Source: Megascapheus bottae
Taxonomy: Eukaryota > Chordata > Mammalia > Rodentia > Geomyidae
Direction: 5' to 3'
Length of the DNA stretch: 64,000 nt
NCBI GenBank assembly: GCA_024803745.1
Contig: JANJXV010000191.1
Location: 62,001-126,000, forward strand
Positions 11,183 through 21,994 of this stretch are shown one piece after another (the first letter of the stretch is position 1; the number at the start of each line of letters is the position of its first letter). The notes under the pieces were generated by a model. That model worked only from the letters and a program-made list of their open reading frames with translations. It had not been told where the DNA came from and did no database searches. A program made the position numbers and the translations under genes.

Positions 11183-11457
11183 TGGTCACATATTCCTCCA
11201 GCTGGTCAAAAGGTTTGTGTTTAGAAGAGCAGGTCCAAAGCCGACATGTGGAGCCTCATATAGAGCTTGAGTTGTGTCAGGGTGTGGCAGTTCTTGAACT
11301 CGTAGAAATCACTCGGGTAGAAGTCCATTCACATCGTATAGATGGAACACATGATGCTGTGGGCACATTCGGTACAAGGAAAGTGAGAGCCTTCTCTCTC
11401 CATCCTGAGCCTTTTACCAAAGCCCCTTTCTTGCAGGATTCTAATGCTGTGGCTGTC
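11183..11457 (-). pseudogene. RalGDS-like pseudogene, second REM-domain exon (unit 1)
   Basis: The minus strand has an acceptor (CACATCTCTGCAG) before 11457 and a possible donor (ACCA/GTAAGA) at 11183. The middle reads SIMCSIYTM, stop, MDFYPSDFYEF, TLTQLKLYMRLHMSALDL, then after a one-base shift FDQLEEYVTSK. I align this with the REM (RasGEF N-terminal) part of RalGDS/RGL proteins: ISSILGTWLDQYSEDF, LKQLVAYVQLNMPGSDL, AQLE. The stop is TGA where the family has Trp (TGG). Intact relatives are Ral guanine-nucleotide exchange factors. The TGA and frameshift also occur in unit 2. The catalytic domain is not seen in this window. Confidence 0.65.
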
Positions 11458-11647
11458 CTGCAGAGATGTGCACTTATGTGCTGGGAGGGGGATAAGAGAC
11501 ACTCGAGAACAGGATGACTTTTACACCCCACTTCCAGAAGCTTCTGAGAGAGGCCTCTATGCATCTGTCCAAAGTAAACGCACCTTAAATTAACTAAGTA
11601 AATGCTCTAAATAAATCAATAAGTGAATGCTCTACATAAAGAACTAA

Positions 11648-11862
11648 ATGCTCATTGCTCTAATCTTAGCCACCCAGCAGGCTGAGCTCTGAAGTTCACA
11701 GTGGAAAGCCAGTCTAGTCAGTAAAAGTCTAAAGGCACTTGTCTTCAATTAGGCAGCAAAAAGCCAGAACTTGACCTATGACTCAAATGGTACAGTGCTA
11801 ATTTTTGAACACCAAAGGGATGGCATTTAGACCTGGGTTCAGGTTCAAGTGGCAGCACTGGA
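11648..11862 (+). mobile_element. B1-headed Geo-like SINE, diverged
   Basis: CTAATCTTAGCCACCCAGCA at the head, TGACTCAAATGGTACAGTGC in the body. Confidence 0.65.
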
Positions 11863-12307
11863 CCACACACCAAAATGTAAATGCTTTCAGGTTCTAACAG
11901 GCAAAGCTATCACAATCCTTCCCTGATGGCTCAAAAGTGATTCAGCCCCCAGCTTTTCCTCTGACTCCAGTATTTCACAGGCCTCCGCCATTAGTACTGA
12001 CACCTCATTTATTACTGGGAAATGGAATTTCCTAGGATGTCACCTAGGTGAGGGCTACAGTTGGGAGCCACTTACTCATGCCTGAAATCCAACTTCTCAG
12101 TAAGCACACTGTTGAGACTCCAGTAGCTTGTGAGGGAAATGAAATGGCATGGTGTCCCAGTCATAATGAAGTAGTTTGTGCACTTGTATCATGCTTAGCT
12201 CCCCTGTGAACACCCCAGTGAACCAAACAGGCTCAGAGAGGAGCCAAGTATTCCAAGGCTTGGCCAGGAGTGGTGAGCAAACATGGGTTTGGAGGGGGAA
12301 CACTCAC

Positions 12308-12501
12308 TTTTTCAAGAGAATTTCCAGCAACTACTACATTGTCCTCCACTATTTGAAATTGTGCAGGAAGTTTCCCACATAAAAGAGATCACCTTTCTGG
12401 TAGGCAGGGATCAGCTTTGTCAGCAGCATCTCCAACAGGCCTTCCTCCAGGATCCATAGGTTACAAGGCTCATTCAGAGTCTGAGCTGACTTACCATCAC
12501 A
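12308..12501 (-). pseudogene. RalGDS-like pseudogene, first REM-domain exon (unit 1)
   Basis: After an acceptor-like CCAATACAG, the minus strand reads LNEPCNLWILEEGLLEMLL, then TKLIPAYQKGDLFYVGNFL and HNFK. This fits the start of the RalGDS/RGL REM domain (VKAGTLEKLVEHLVPAF, SDLSYVTIFL). It then runs in the same frame through TAG, TGG AGG ACA ATG, TAG TAG, LLEILLKK to a consensus donor (AAA AA/GTGAGT). The family has TTQQVLDLLFKR there, so TAG TAG replaces two Gln codons (CAG). Three in-frame stops make this a pseudogene. The same stops occur in unit 2. Exon edges are inferred from splice motifs. Confidence 0.7.
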
Positions 12502-12663
12502 CTGTATTGGCAAAACAGTGGATATTTCAAACGTAGGAATGGGACCACACTTCACACTGAGGAATTGGTATAGAGTAGATTGGAAATGACACACTCTAAT
12601 CTCAGTATAGTCACTTGAAAGCACACAAGAAGGTTGTAGTTTGTGGGCAGGATGATGGGTTCA

Positions 12664-12906
12664 AATAGGTTTCCTCTCAATATACCTCATCTGAGTTTCC
12701 CTGGAGTTTCCTGGCTTTCTTCCTAGAGAAATGCCTGATATACTGGAATTTTGTCTTGGCCCTGATCCAGCATCTACTTCTTCAAGTGAGACATCCATAT
12801 CTCTCATGCCTGAGATCCGAGCCTCCTGACCTTTGTCAACAGCACAGCAACATCTTTCTTCCTCCTGAGCCACAGGCCAAGGGAGCTGACTTGAGCTGGT
12901 AGTCAC
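12664..12906 (-). pseudogene. Possible 5' exon of the RalGDS-like pseudogene, in arm A (unit 1)
   Basis: The minus frame contains PWPVAQEEERCCCAVDKGQE, then RDMDVSLEEVDAG and SGISLGRKPGNSRETQM, with a weak donor (ATGAG/GTATAT) near 12683. It lies just upstream of the REM exons on the same strand, so a 5' coding exon is plausible, but I recognise no domain. The frame is also readable in the inverted arm at 32036-32221 and was probably coding before that duplication. AVAKGQE occurs in the other copies, so AVDKGQE is derived. Confidence 0.35.
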
Positions 12907-13244
12907 ATACAGTGGCTTGGTTACCAGGGTTCCATATTCTGTTCCATTGTGAGGGAGGTAGGGTCACATTTCAAGGCCCAATGACCAAAGGTCCTTACTC
13001 ACAGAAGACCTCCCCAAAGACATACTGGAGGCTGAATCTCCCTTCCCACCTCACATATGGATGTAGTAAACAGCACACCTTTTTGTTCAAATCCCAAGTC
13101 ATTAACTAGGCGTAAGTGCTAGCCTGGTCTCAGGCTCAAGGAGCCTTTCTTAGGTAAGATCCAAACTTAACTGTCACTATTCCCCTTACCCTTCACAAGA
13201 CATTTTGCTTCACAGTGCCTTCTCAGCTTGCATTTTGCCTCTTG

Positions 13245-13440
13245 CACATTTTTTTTGCTAGTCCTGGGACTTGACCTCAGAGCCTGACCATTGTTCTTAG
13301 GCTTTCTTTAGGCTATAGCTGTCCCACCAAGCCACAGCACCACTTCCAGAGTTTTCTATGTATATGGTACTGCAGAATCAAACCGGACTCTTTTTGTGTG
13401 GTAGCCAAGCACTCTACAAATAGATGAAAGACCCAGGCCA
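13245..13440 (-). mobile_element. ID-headed SINE inserted into arm A, with target-site duplication
   Basis: The element is flanked by CTTGCACAT on both sides (about 13235 and 13443). The inverted arm near 31660 has the unoccupied site, with no SINE between CCCCTTGTC and the AATTTTTGACGTCAATC stretch in the matching orientation. It is present in both tandem units. Confidence 0.85.
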
Positions 13441-13672
13441 TCTTGCACATATTTTTCACTTCAATCTACTAGGACGTTGTTAGGTTTCTCTATCCTAATC
13501 TATTTTTCTTCCTGATGAATATCTGTGCTGTCATCTGTAAAAATGCAAGTGGGAAAATCACAGAAGCATTGGTGACATAAAAAAAGTCTTACAGACATAG
13601 ATAAGTGTTCATTCTTTGTAGGAGAAAGGATATTTTGATATGATGATGATGACTATTTATAAATACTTAATC

Positions 13673-13862
13673 GGGTTTAGACTTTGGCCCAGTGGTAGAG
13701 TGCTTGCCTAGCATCCATGAAGATCTAGGTTTGAGTCCTTAATATCACACAGATATAAAAATCCATATGTCAATGTGGCTCAAGTGGCAGAGGGCTAGAC
13801 TTGGGAAAAGCCAAGAGCAGTGCTCAGGCCCTGAGTTCAAGCCCCAGAAAAAACAAAAGAAA
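13673..13862 (+). mobile_element. ID-headed SINE shared by both inverted arms
   Basis: CAGTGGTAGAGTGCTTGCCT, then GAGTTCAAGCCCCAG and an A-rich tail. The arm at 31094-32281 carries the same insertion in reverse, so it predates the inverted duplication. Confidence 0.85.
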
Positions 13863-13982
13863 AGAAAAGAAGAGAAATGTGCTTTTTACAAGTTATTCAC
13901 TCACAGCATTTGCCTCTGAATTCTTCGCTTCTGCATCTTGTGACTTATCCCTTTCCCTCAAAGTAAACAAGAAAAACAGATT

Positions 13983-14937
13983 TTATTACTTGCTATCCTG
14001 TTGTCCAATCTTTGGATATTAATTCAAAATACAATATTGCCTGAGATATTGTGTGTGTGCATGTGTGTGTGTATCTGCCAATGTGTGCATGCACACATGT
14101 GTACAGGGTTTAGGGCTTACTCATAAGGCCTGTGTGATAACCCTCAGCATCTTTTCCTCAAAGGTATTGGTCTTTCACTTGTAGCTTATTATAGCTAATT
14201 GGAGTTGAGAGATTCACTCAATTTCTTGCCCTGTGCATTGGAACCCAGTGCTGGGTTCTCATATTATTAATTGTAGCTATAGAGAAGCCTGAGGTCTGGG
14301 GATCCTCGTTAGAATCCAGCCCCTGAAAGAAAGTCACTGATAGAAATCTTTATCTTCAGTTAAGCACGAATAAATAAGGCAAAAGTGGAACTGTGGCTCA
14401 GTTCCTCTTGTAGCAGCCATGAGAAAATTAGTAATTGGCAGCACCTGGTCCCTGAGAGAAATCCTTAGCAGTGGTTCAAAAAAAGAAAGAAAATAATGAA
14501 AAAAATTAAAACTTGCTGAGGAATCCATAAGGATAAACGTGCCTGTGAATAATCTTGTCATTTCAGATTCCCTCAAGAGCTTATGTCTCTCTATATTTTT
14601 TTCAAGTTTTTTTAAAGATATTTACATATTTTCTATCTTTCTTAAACAGAGATAGCCATCCACAAAACACAAACACAAACTCTCACACAGTATACCACCC
14701 ACCCATAAGTGTCTGGCTATGTATATATGTATAGTCATATGTATTGATCTGTCTCTCTATACTAATATATTAATGCATAAACATATGTATTTAGACAAAC
14801 AGGAAACATACATAGATAGGTCTCAGGCATTTCCAGATTTTGTGCAAGTCTTCTGAGTGCAACTTACCATTGTATTGTTTGTCAAGATAGAGTCCCTCTA
14901 ACTTTTGGCCAGCTTCTTGTCCTTTGATACTTTTTTC
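13983..14937. other. Intergenic; GT repeat at 14050-14108, otherwise nothing recognised
   Basis: Contains a short imperfect GT/CATG repeat and AT-rich DNA. An 80-codon minus ORF (14334-14576) is kept in unit 2 with one amino-acid change, but it has no domain, no splice sites and low complexity. Confidence 0.4.
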
Positions 14938-15122
14938 TGCCAGTCCTCGGTTTTGAACGCTAGGCCTGGATGCTGTCACTGAGCTTGAGCTTCTTGCATT
15001 CAGTAGTTTATTGCAGATAAGAGTCTCATGGAGTTTCTGTCCTGGGCTGGCTTTGAATTGTGATCCTCAGATCTCAAACTCCTGAGTAGCTAGGATGACA
15101 GTCTTGAGCTACCAGTACCTGG
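14938..15122 (-). mobile_element. B1-headed Geo-like SINE
   Basis: GCCAGTCCTCGGTTTTGAAC to CTCCTGAGTAGCTAGGATGA and a GAGCTACCAGTACCTGG end. Confidence 0.8.
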
Positions 15123-15894
15123 TTCCTTTGCCTCTTTTACCCTTTTTTTGGCCCCACCACAGGCATGGTATCTACCTTCCTATGTGCTCTCCATCTTCCC
15201 CCAGACAGGGGCCTGACAGATGCTTTCCACCCACTTATTCATGTTCTCCCCTGTATTGGCTGACAGCTAAGACATGCACTCACTTGTCTGGATGCCAAAC
15301 ACAAAGCCATGTGATTGTTTCTCAGTCTGGAACATCCTATCAGATTTATAGCACCACAGAGGGTCAGGTTGATGCTCCTCCAGGGCTTCTTAAATTGTTC
15401 TCATATTAATCCACAACACGTTTGTCATCACTTGTCCAGCTAATTCATGGACTAAAGCAGCATTCCCTACAAACTTAGATCCCAATACCATGAGGACACT
15501 CAAGGGTGCATTAGGAGTGTGAACTGCAGGTGGATGTGAGCCTGTCTAAGTTGGAGGGGATTTCTACACCACAGGAAATGGAATACAAATTTAGAATCTG
15601 CTTTCATGAGGTGACAATCTCTGGCAGATGTTCTTATCAAATGTGGCACTGCCTACTTCCAGCTTAAAACATGGGTTGATTATCCAGCATAACAGAGAAT
15701 TTATTCACCCCGGCCCAACACATAGGCTGGGACCCTGAACTTTCAGGTAGCATTTGGCTTTGAAGGTCATGAGATCTTAGTCTATAAATGATGAGCCCCC
15801 TCCCGTGAGGCATAGCAAACGGAGCCAAAGTGCAACCCAGTTAAGCACCAGATCAAGCTTCCCTTCTACAGTAGGGTATGGTTTGAAAACTGTG
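15123..15894. other. Non-repeat intergenic DNA
   Basis: No repeat or gene recognised. ORFs here are short and differ in length between the units (104 versus 84 codons at 15095 / 49016). Confidence 0.35.
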
Positions 15895-15975
15895 CATAGC
15901 TTCCTTTTGAAGCCAGTCCAGAAAGGAAAGTCCATGAAACTCTCATTTCCAGTTAACTGCCAAGAAAAAGCCAAA
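15895..15975 (+). mobile_element. SINE fragment (Geo body)
   Basis: AAGCCAGTCCAGAAAGGAAA, then CTCTCATTTCCAGTTAACTG: the complement of the GTTAACTGG...GAGTCTCATGGA part of a Geo-like element. Its minus strand imitates an exon with a good acceptor. Confidence 0.6.
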
Positions 15976-18269
15976 GATAGAGATGAAACTCAAGAGAGCT
16001 AGAGAGCCATCTGAAAAGAATGGTTACACCCTGCAACATCCTCATTATCTGATCTTGAAAACATCTCTGCGTGCATCCCAGCATGCAGCCAGCATCTGGG
16101 ATTGACAGTGACCCCTGCGCCCATTGGCAATCTGCACTGTCTCTGACATCTGTAATGTGAACCTCATTCTGTTGGGTTTGTGAAGCGGTGTCAACCCTGC
16201 AGAAGGACCCAACTGTGCCCTAACTCCCACTGTCCCCTGGGGCCCCTAGCATTCCCCCATCTGCACCCCTCCTGTGGCTTCTGATCCTATGGAGCCCTCC
16301 TGCCCTGTCCAACACTCACATGAAGTGCATATTTCTTCTCCTGGGGCAACTTCTCCACAGAGAGTACATGACTTGCCCACTCTCCAGGCACGGGGAGATC
16401 CTGCCAAAGTAGCAAATCAGTGATAAGGACATAAAGTGATGAATAGAAATTTAGATCCTGATGGTAGACAGTCTGCAAAATCCAAGGGAGAATGGAATTG
16501 GAGGGGACCAGCGATCAGGATGTGGGCATGGAGCTTCCCTGCCAAGGGAGTGGGGGAAGTCACAGGCTGGGAGATGCACAGGATGATCCATGGGCCCTGT
16601 GCAGCTACTGGGTCACCCCCTTCTGCATCTCAGCCTTTGGCTTTGAGCTCTGTGATCGTCAAGATGTGCACAGTCTGTACTCTGGCTGGCAGAAGAAAGG
16701 ACCCTGGGAAGACAATTGTAGACCCTTTGTGAGTGTAGGAAGGGTTAGGCTGGACACCCAGTCCAAGAGGAGCTAAAACTGGAGTCGAGGGGTGTGCAAG
16801 GAGTGGGTGTGAGGGTTGTGGGCAGTCACAGTCACGGAAGAGGTGGCTCTGTCTGTGGGGTGAGTGCCTCCCTGCAGGCACAGAACTGGACATATCAGAG
16901 ATCCACATGAAAAGGAAAAGCTGGAAATGGCACTATGGTTCAAATGGTAGAGCATCGACCTTGAGCAAAAGAGCTCAGGGACAGTACCCAGGACCTGAGT
17001 TCAAGCCTCATGACTGTAAAAGAAAAAGAACCAGGACTATGAGATGGAACCTGGTACTCTCTTGGTCTAATCAGACACAAGAAGAGGCCGGGATAGGCTG
17101 TGGAAAAACACAGAGAACATCTTCCCCCAGCTCATCCTGTCCTGCATGCAGGGACAGCCATGTAACTAGGGCTACGGTGAGATCATCTTCACCCCTGTGC
17201 TGCCATCTGAATTGTAGGCCTCTGTCCTGGCATGGGGTGTCCTGATGGCTGAGCAGGTGCCCTAACCCTAGATGGAGAGCAGCCACTGACTGTGGTAGCT
17301 AAGGAGAGATCTGTTCCATAGCTATCAGCCCAACCAGCATGGGAGCCATAACCATCCCCCACCCAGGTAGAGGCCAATGGTTCTCCAGGTGCTACTAACA
17401 TTGCCCCACCCCTAGCTCTGGGTACACGTGACATTCCCTCCACAAGGAGCAGGACTAAGTGAAGGATCAGGAAGCTGCCTATGGGCTTCAGATGATGGCC
17501 AGGCTGGCACTACAGATGGCCTCAATCTGTCACCACCTCCACCTGCCTCCATCATTCCTCCATCATGCCTCTCTACCTCCCACCCATTAACCTTGGAAAC
17601 CAATGAACTGGGCTCTCATCATTCCTCTCATCTCTTCACCCACCTTGCCATGCGTCCATCCCTCTGTCACTTCCACCCCACACACATCCCACCACCAGCC
17701 ACCCTCTAGCTTATGAGGATCTCAGAGGAAGCTCTTGGTGAAGGGCTTGTGACCACAAAACAGTTACTATCACCCGCTCCTGCCTGATCCACCACAGAAT
17801 AAGAACAGCCAAGCAGGCACACACTGCAGGAGAGTTGCTCTGCTGCCACTCTGATTTCTTCATGGCCAGGACTTGGCTCTCCTCAGCCTCTCAGCTCAGT
17901 AACCAGAACATTGTGCTTTCACAGAGCCATGGCTTCCAGTCTCCATGGACACAATGACATCAAGGTGATGCCAACTTCCCCATCTCTATATACTTGTATG
18001 GGATGGGAGCTGAGGTTCTCTTCTGTCACTCCATCCGCTAAGAGGCTCATGCAGATTTCTATCCTTTGCTCATCATGGTGACTCTTTGGTTAACAAGTCA
18101 CTGCTGGGCTTCCAGTTCACCACATATAGAACCCATACTCCAACACTTTTCTTAGAAGGACTGATGACTTTTAAATATTCTCTAGTTTTAAATCTCTAGT
18201 TCCTTCTCTCTTTCATTTATATATTTCCCTTCCTCACATACTTCTCTTTTTTTACCTTCCTTCTTTCAT
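15976..18269. other. GC-richer stretch with few repeats; no gene I can name
   Basis: This is the least repeat-laden part of the unit. Two splice-bounded ORF pieces are visible. On minus, about 16332-16418 reads LPVPGEWASHVLSVEKL between a TTTGGCAG acceptor and a GTGAGTG donor; unit 2 has a one-base insertion inside it. On plus, about 16567-16729 reads DPWALCSYWVTPFCIS and VHSLYSGWQKKGPWEDN between GTCACAG and GTGAGTG; unit 2 keeps it with one Cys to Phe change. I do not recognise either, and opposite strands cannot both be one gene. A SINE lies at 16911-17034. Confidence 0.35.
16911..17034 (+). mobile_element. SINE 3' body (Geo-like)
   Basis: AGCTGGAAATGGCACTATGG to GAGTTCAAGCCTCATGACTG plus an A-rich tail; the head is missing. 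Confidence 0.75.
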
Positions 18270-18482
18270 TCCAGGCCTTGAACTCAAAACCTGGACCTTT
18301 TTCTTAGCTGTTCTTTGCTCAAGGTAGCACTCTAGCTCTTGAGCCACAGCTCTACTTCAATCTTTGTTCTTGCTCTAAACTGGGAGTATGAGTCTCATGC
18401 ATTTTTCCCTTTGCTGGGTTGGTTTTAAACCACAATACTAAGATCAGGATCCTGAATATGCCTCGGATTACAGGTATTATCT
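18270..18482 (-). mobile_element. Geo-like SINE, diverged
   Basis: CCAGGCCTTGAACTCAAAAC through GAGTCTCATGCATTTTTCCC to GGATTACAGGTATTATC. Confidence 0.65.
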
Positions 18483-19427
18483 AATCAAAACAAATTCCTG
18501 ATTTCTTTTTTAGACATAACTAGTTCTTTCAGGTGAGCCACCAGCCACTCATGCAAGAGCAATGCAAGATCCCAGCATTCATCTTGTCTCCAGTCTTATT
18601 CCATCCATCTCACAATGGTCATCTAAAGCACCCTGCTGCATGCTTGAAGTCGCAAGGAACGTTCTCAACGCCATGAGAAGCCCCCTTAAGCTCTGCCTCA
18701 GACATGCCCAGCCCCCATCCCACTTCCACATGAGCATTTGATTAGGAGAAATTTCCTGAGTACATCATCATCTTTTCCTCACCATTCAAATTTCATCTTT
18801 GGAGTCATTTCTCCCAGACAAAGAGGAACATGATCCATGGTTTGATAGCACCTCCAGCTTCATAGTCCCAGCCACCAACACCCCCCCCATTACCTTGCCA
18901 GACACCTGAATTCAAGAACAATGTTTTCACTACCCCTGACTCTTATCAAATGTTTTAACTTATACAGTGCATTAAAATAATTTTACTAAATGGAATAAAC
19001 ACATGGCATCAAGCTTCAGAATCTTTGCACCTGAACTTTTAGTGAATAACAGACACACCAGCATTTCTGTAGCCAACAGAAATCTTAGCTTTGAGATTTC
19101 AGCATTCCTGGTATCCAAGTTTGGATGTGCTAACACTGCCCTTAATGAGGCACTTCAACCACACAATCCCACAACAATCAATGTCATTTGACATTCACTG
19201 GTAGGTGGTGCTAGGAAAAAGACTGATGTGCCAACTCCATGCTGGCTTGACCTATGCCATCTTCAAACCTGGAGCAAGTGGGGCTCCTCTCTCCGTGACA
19301 TCTTTTGTGTACTACCCCAGGAGGACCTTTACCTTGAGTCAAAATTATGAAGACTATCTCTACCAGTAAAGATTCCAGTGAGATGTGCCTACATGGATAA
19401 AGCTAAAATCTCACTAAAGTGAGGTTG
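18483..19427. other. Intergenic DNA, nothing recognised
   Basis: Unique-looking sequence. A 62-codon ORF (19003-19191) is shared by both units with three differences, but nothing supports coding. Confidence 0.35.
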
Positions 19428-19655
19428 TTGGCAGTGCTGGAGCCTGAACTCAGGGCCTGGGCACTAAGCATTTGTACTCAAGACCAGCCCTTTACCACTT
19501 GAGCCCAAACTCTATTCCCAGCTGTTTTTATTTTTGGTAGTAAGAATCTATCAGACTTTCCTGTTCTAGGTGACTTGGAACTTCCATACTCAGATCTCAG
19601 CCTCCTGACCAGCCTGGATTAAAAGTGTGGATCAGCCATGCGCCACACCTGAGGA
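19428..19655 (-). mobile_element. Geo-like SINE, diverged
   Basis: TGAACTCAGGGCCTGGGCAC, then CTCAGATCTCAGCCTCCTGA, ending in a degraded B1-type head. Confidence 0.65.
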
Positions 19656-20032
19656 CTTCTGCCAGCACATTTTTTCCCAAAAATTGGAAGAGGAAGATGA
19701 GGGAGGATTGGGCTCATCCTGACCTGCATATGAAGGAGAGCATCAGCCCGTGAAATTCATTCCCTGTTGTAGGCTGCTGGAGAAAAGGTAGCAAATAGGC
19801 ACAGGCTGGCAGCAGATGCCACAGAACAACTTGTGACCAAGATTCCCAGAGCAGACCTCAGAATCGATGACAGAGTTGGATCTATCCAGTAACAGAGGCA
19901 GTGGTGACACCTGAAACTGCGCGTTTGAGCCTTTGCTGCTAGTAAACAGGGCCACCTATGTCTCAATGAGAAAGGTGAGATTTTGGTGGAGAAGGTGAGA
20001 TTAAACATTATGTATCATGCAAGAAGACAGAC
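19656..20032. other. ORF-like remnant, origin unknown (unit 1 copy broken)
   Basis: Unit 2 has an 88-codon plus ORF here (53552-53818). Unit 1 has an in-frame TGA in CATCCTGACCTGC and an indel near GGAGAAAAGGTAGC, so its frame is lost. Acidic text such as KLEEEDEGGL and LLEEKEANRHRLAADATE reads like protein, but I cannot assign it. Confidence 0.3.
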
Positions 20033-20490
20033 TATAAGGGGTCTTTTATTATTCCAAGTGAAATTTTGGATTTCCTCTTCTGTTTCTTTAAAGAATGACT
20101 TTGGGATATTGATTGAAGATTGCCATTTTTACAATATTACTCCTTCCAAACCAGGAGCATAGGTTTTTGCATTTCCTCAGTTCTGCGTTAATTTCCTTCT
20201 CCAGGGTTTATAGTTCCATCAAAAAGGTGCTTTACATTCTAAGTTAATTCCTAGGTATTTTATTTTCTTTGATAGCAAAATGAGTTGCTATCCTGATTCT
20301 TGCCTCATTCCTCTCATTTGTTGGCATATAGGAAGGCAGTTAACATTGAGGGTTAATTTTATACCCTGCTACCTTACCAAAGTTTTATATCAGCTCAAGC
20401 AGCTTCGGAGTAGAGTCTATAGGGTTCTTTAAATACAGAATCATGTCATATGTAAGGAGAGAAAGTTTCAGTTCCTCTTTCCCTTTTCCT
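20033..20490 (-). mobile_element. L1 fragment, inverted 5' part of a twin-primed insertion (unit 1)
   Basis: Minus-strand ORF2 reverse-transcriptase region, homologous to 33975-34463 and reaching past the LFADD site. Unit 1 lacks about 32 bp that unit 2 keeps after ATATTGAT. Confidence 0.8.
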
Positions 20491-20880
20491 CCCCACTCCA
20501 GTTAGAATGGCCAAGATCCAGAAATCTAATAACTTATGCTGGAGGGGATGTGGCCAGGAGGGATCACTACTACACTGTGGTGGGATTGCAAACTCGTTCA
20601 ACCACTATGGAAAGCACTATGGCAGTATCCCAAAAAGACTAAACATAGAGCTCCCCTGTGATCCAGCAATTTCACTACTTGCCAATCGTCCAGATAGGAC
20701 ATACTAAATTCACTAGAACAATAACATTTATCACAGCACTATTTACTATAGCAAAGGTATGGAACCAACCCAGATGCCCGTCAGTTGATGAGTAGATCAA
20801 ATATGGTATTTTTACACAATGGAATTCTGTGCTTCTGTCAGAAAGAATGACATAAACGAATTTGTAAGGAAATAGAAAGA
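20491..20880 (+). mobile_element. L1 fragment, sense 3' part of the same insertion (unit 1)
   Basis: Plus-strand ORF2 C-terminal region: RMAKIQKSNNLCWRGCGQEG, then PKRLNIELPCDPAISLL. It abuts the inverted part head to head near 20490. The 3' UTR and poly(A) tail are missing; it ends near the CT repeat. Confidence 0.8.
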
Positions 20881-20941
20881 CTGTAAAGTTTAGAAATTAG
20901 TTTCTGTCTCCTTCTCTATCTCTGTACAATTTAGAAGTTCC

Positions 20942-21014
20942 TGTTTCTCTCACTTTCTGTCTCTTTTCTCTTTTTCTCTCTCTTTTTCTGTCTCTCTCTC
21001 TCTCTTTCTCTCTC

Positions 21015-21083
<69 letters not shown>
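20942..21083. repeat. (CT)n microsatellite
   Basis: Nearly pure CT next to a reverse-oriented SINE. The Arg/Glu-repeat ORF on minus is an artefact. Confidence 0.95.
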
Positions 21084-21085
<2 letters not shown>

Positions 21086-21252
21086 CTTAGGCTTGAACTC
21101 AGGGACTGAGCTACTTTTGCTCAAGGTTAGCACTCTACCATTTGGACCACAGTGCTGCTTCTGGCTTCCTCTTTTCATGTAGTATTGAGGAATCTAACCC
21201 AGGCCTTCATCCTTGATAGGTTAGCACTCTACCACTAAGCCACACAGTCAGC
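21084..21252 (-). mobile_element. ID-headed SINE
   Basis: GGCTTGAACTCAGGGACTGA to GTTAGCACTCTACCACTAAG; the CT run lies on its 3' side. Confidence 0.75.
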
Positions 21253-21994
21253 TTTTAGAGGTTTCTGACAAAGGTTTTCCTACATGCTATTATTTCTTCT
21301 GTGAGTGCTCTTAATTCTTGCTGAAGGTTGACTTTGTTTAGAAGACTTACCTTAATGCTCCCATATACAGAGATTCTATATATAGCTGAATGTTTTTCAT
21401 TACTCAGAATTTCTCTATTGTGTATGTTCTGAAATGTACTGAAGACTGACTTCTGATTAAAAGTCATTGCACATTTGTTGTATTCATTAGTTTTCTTTTC
21501 TTCTATGGGAATCAGGTTTGTGATGAACACAGAAGTATGCCTTCCAGGTCAAACACTTTCCACATTTGTAATATTCATAAGGTTTTTCTCTCCTATGTGC
21601 ATTTTATACTTAGTCATGCGTTCATGATGGATTTTTCATATTCTTATATTCATACGATTTTTATCCTGTGTCTGTGTGGTATCATGCAAACTCAACTATG
21701 AGTTCTTCAAAAAAATTTCCCTTTCATTTTATTCATAGGATTCTATCCTGTGGGTGTTTAGTGATAAATCTTGACTTGTGCCTTCTGGGGAAAAGACTGA
21801 ACATTTGCTACATTCATTAAGAGTTTTATCTTGTGTTGGTTCTGTGACACAAGCTGAGTTTTCTTCCACAGACTAAAAAGTCTTTCCTATTTATTACATT
21901 GCTAAGGCTTCTCATATGTGTGAACTCTCTTACGCTTCCTGAAGGGTGAATACTGCACGAAAGACTTTCAACTTTGGTTATATTCCTAAGGTTT
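21253..21994 (-). pseudogene. Decayed 3' zinc-finger coding and 3' sequence (unit 1)
   Basis: Downstream of the last readable finger the minus strand still shows finger traces in changing frames: CGKCLTWKAYF near 21540, a VHTYEKP-like linker near 21910, and NPMNKMKGKFF near 21720. Stops occur in every frame. The finger array was once longer. 21253-21540 may be the old 3' UTR. Confidence 0.6.

Larger units (their letters stand above)
12640..13982 (-). repeat. Inverted-repeat arm A (unit 1)
   Basis: This block is repeated in inverse orientation at 31094-32281, with roughly 80-85 percent identity by eye. Matching landmarks in order: the GATGATGGGTTCAAATA stretch at its left end, the AQEEERCCCAV-encoding exon, CTTCACAGTGCCTTCTC, the TACTAGGA stretch near 13470, the ID-headed SINE at 13673-13862, and the stretch CCTCAAAGTAAACAAGAAAA at the right end. 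Homology stops exactly where L1 sequence starts on both sides of the partner arm. Confidence 0.85.

Noticed and set aside
14334..14576. 80-codon minus ORF conserved in both units
   Set aside because: Recent duplication explains the conservation; there is no domain, splice site or start context.
15777..15974. Minus-strand ORF with a strong polypyrimidine tract and AG acceptor, looking like an exon
   Set aside because: The sequence after the acceptor matches the GTTAACTGG...TTTCATGGACTTTCC part of a reverse Geo-like SINE, so the resemblance comes from the repeat.
20897..21178. Arg/Glu-repeat ORF on minus
   Set aside because: Translation of the CT microsatellite; also at 54856-55125.
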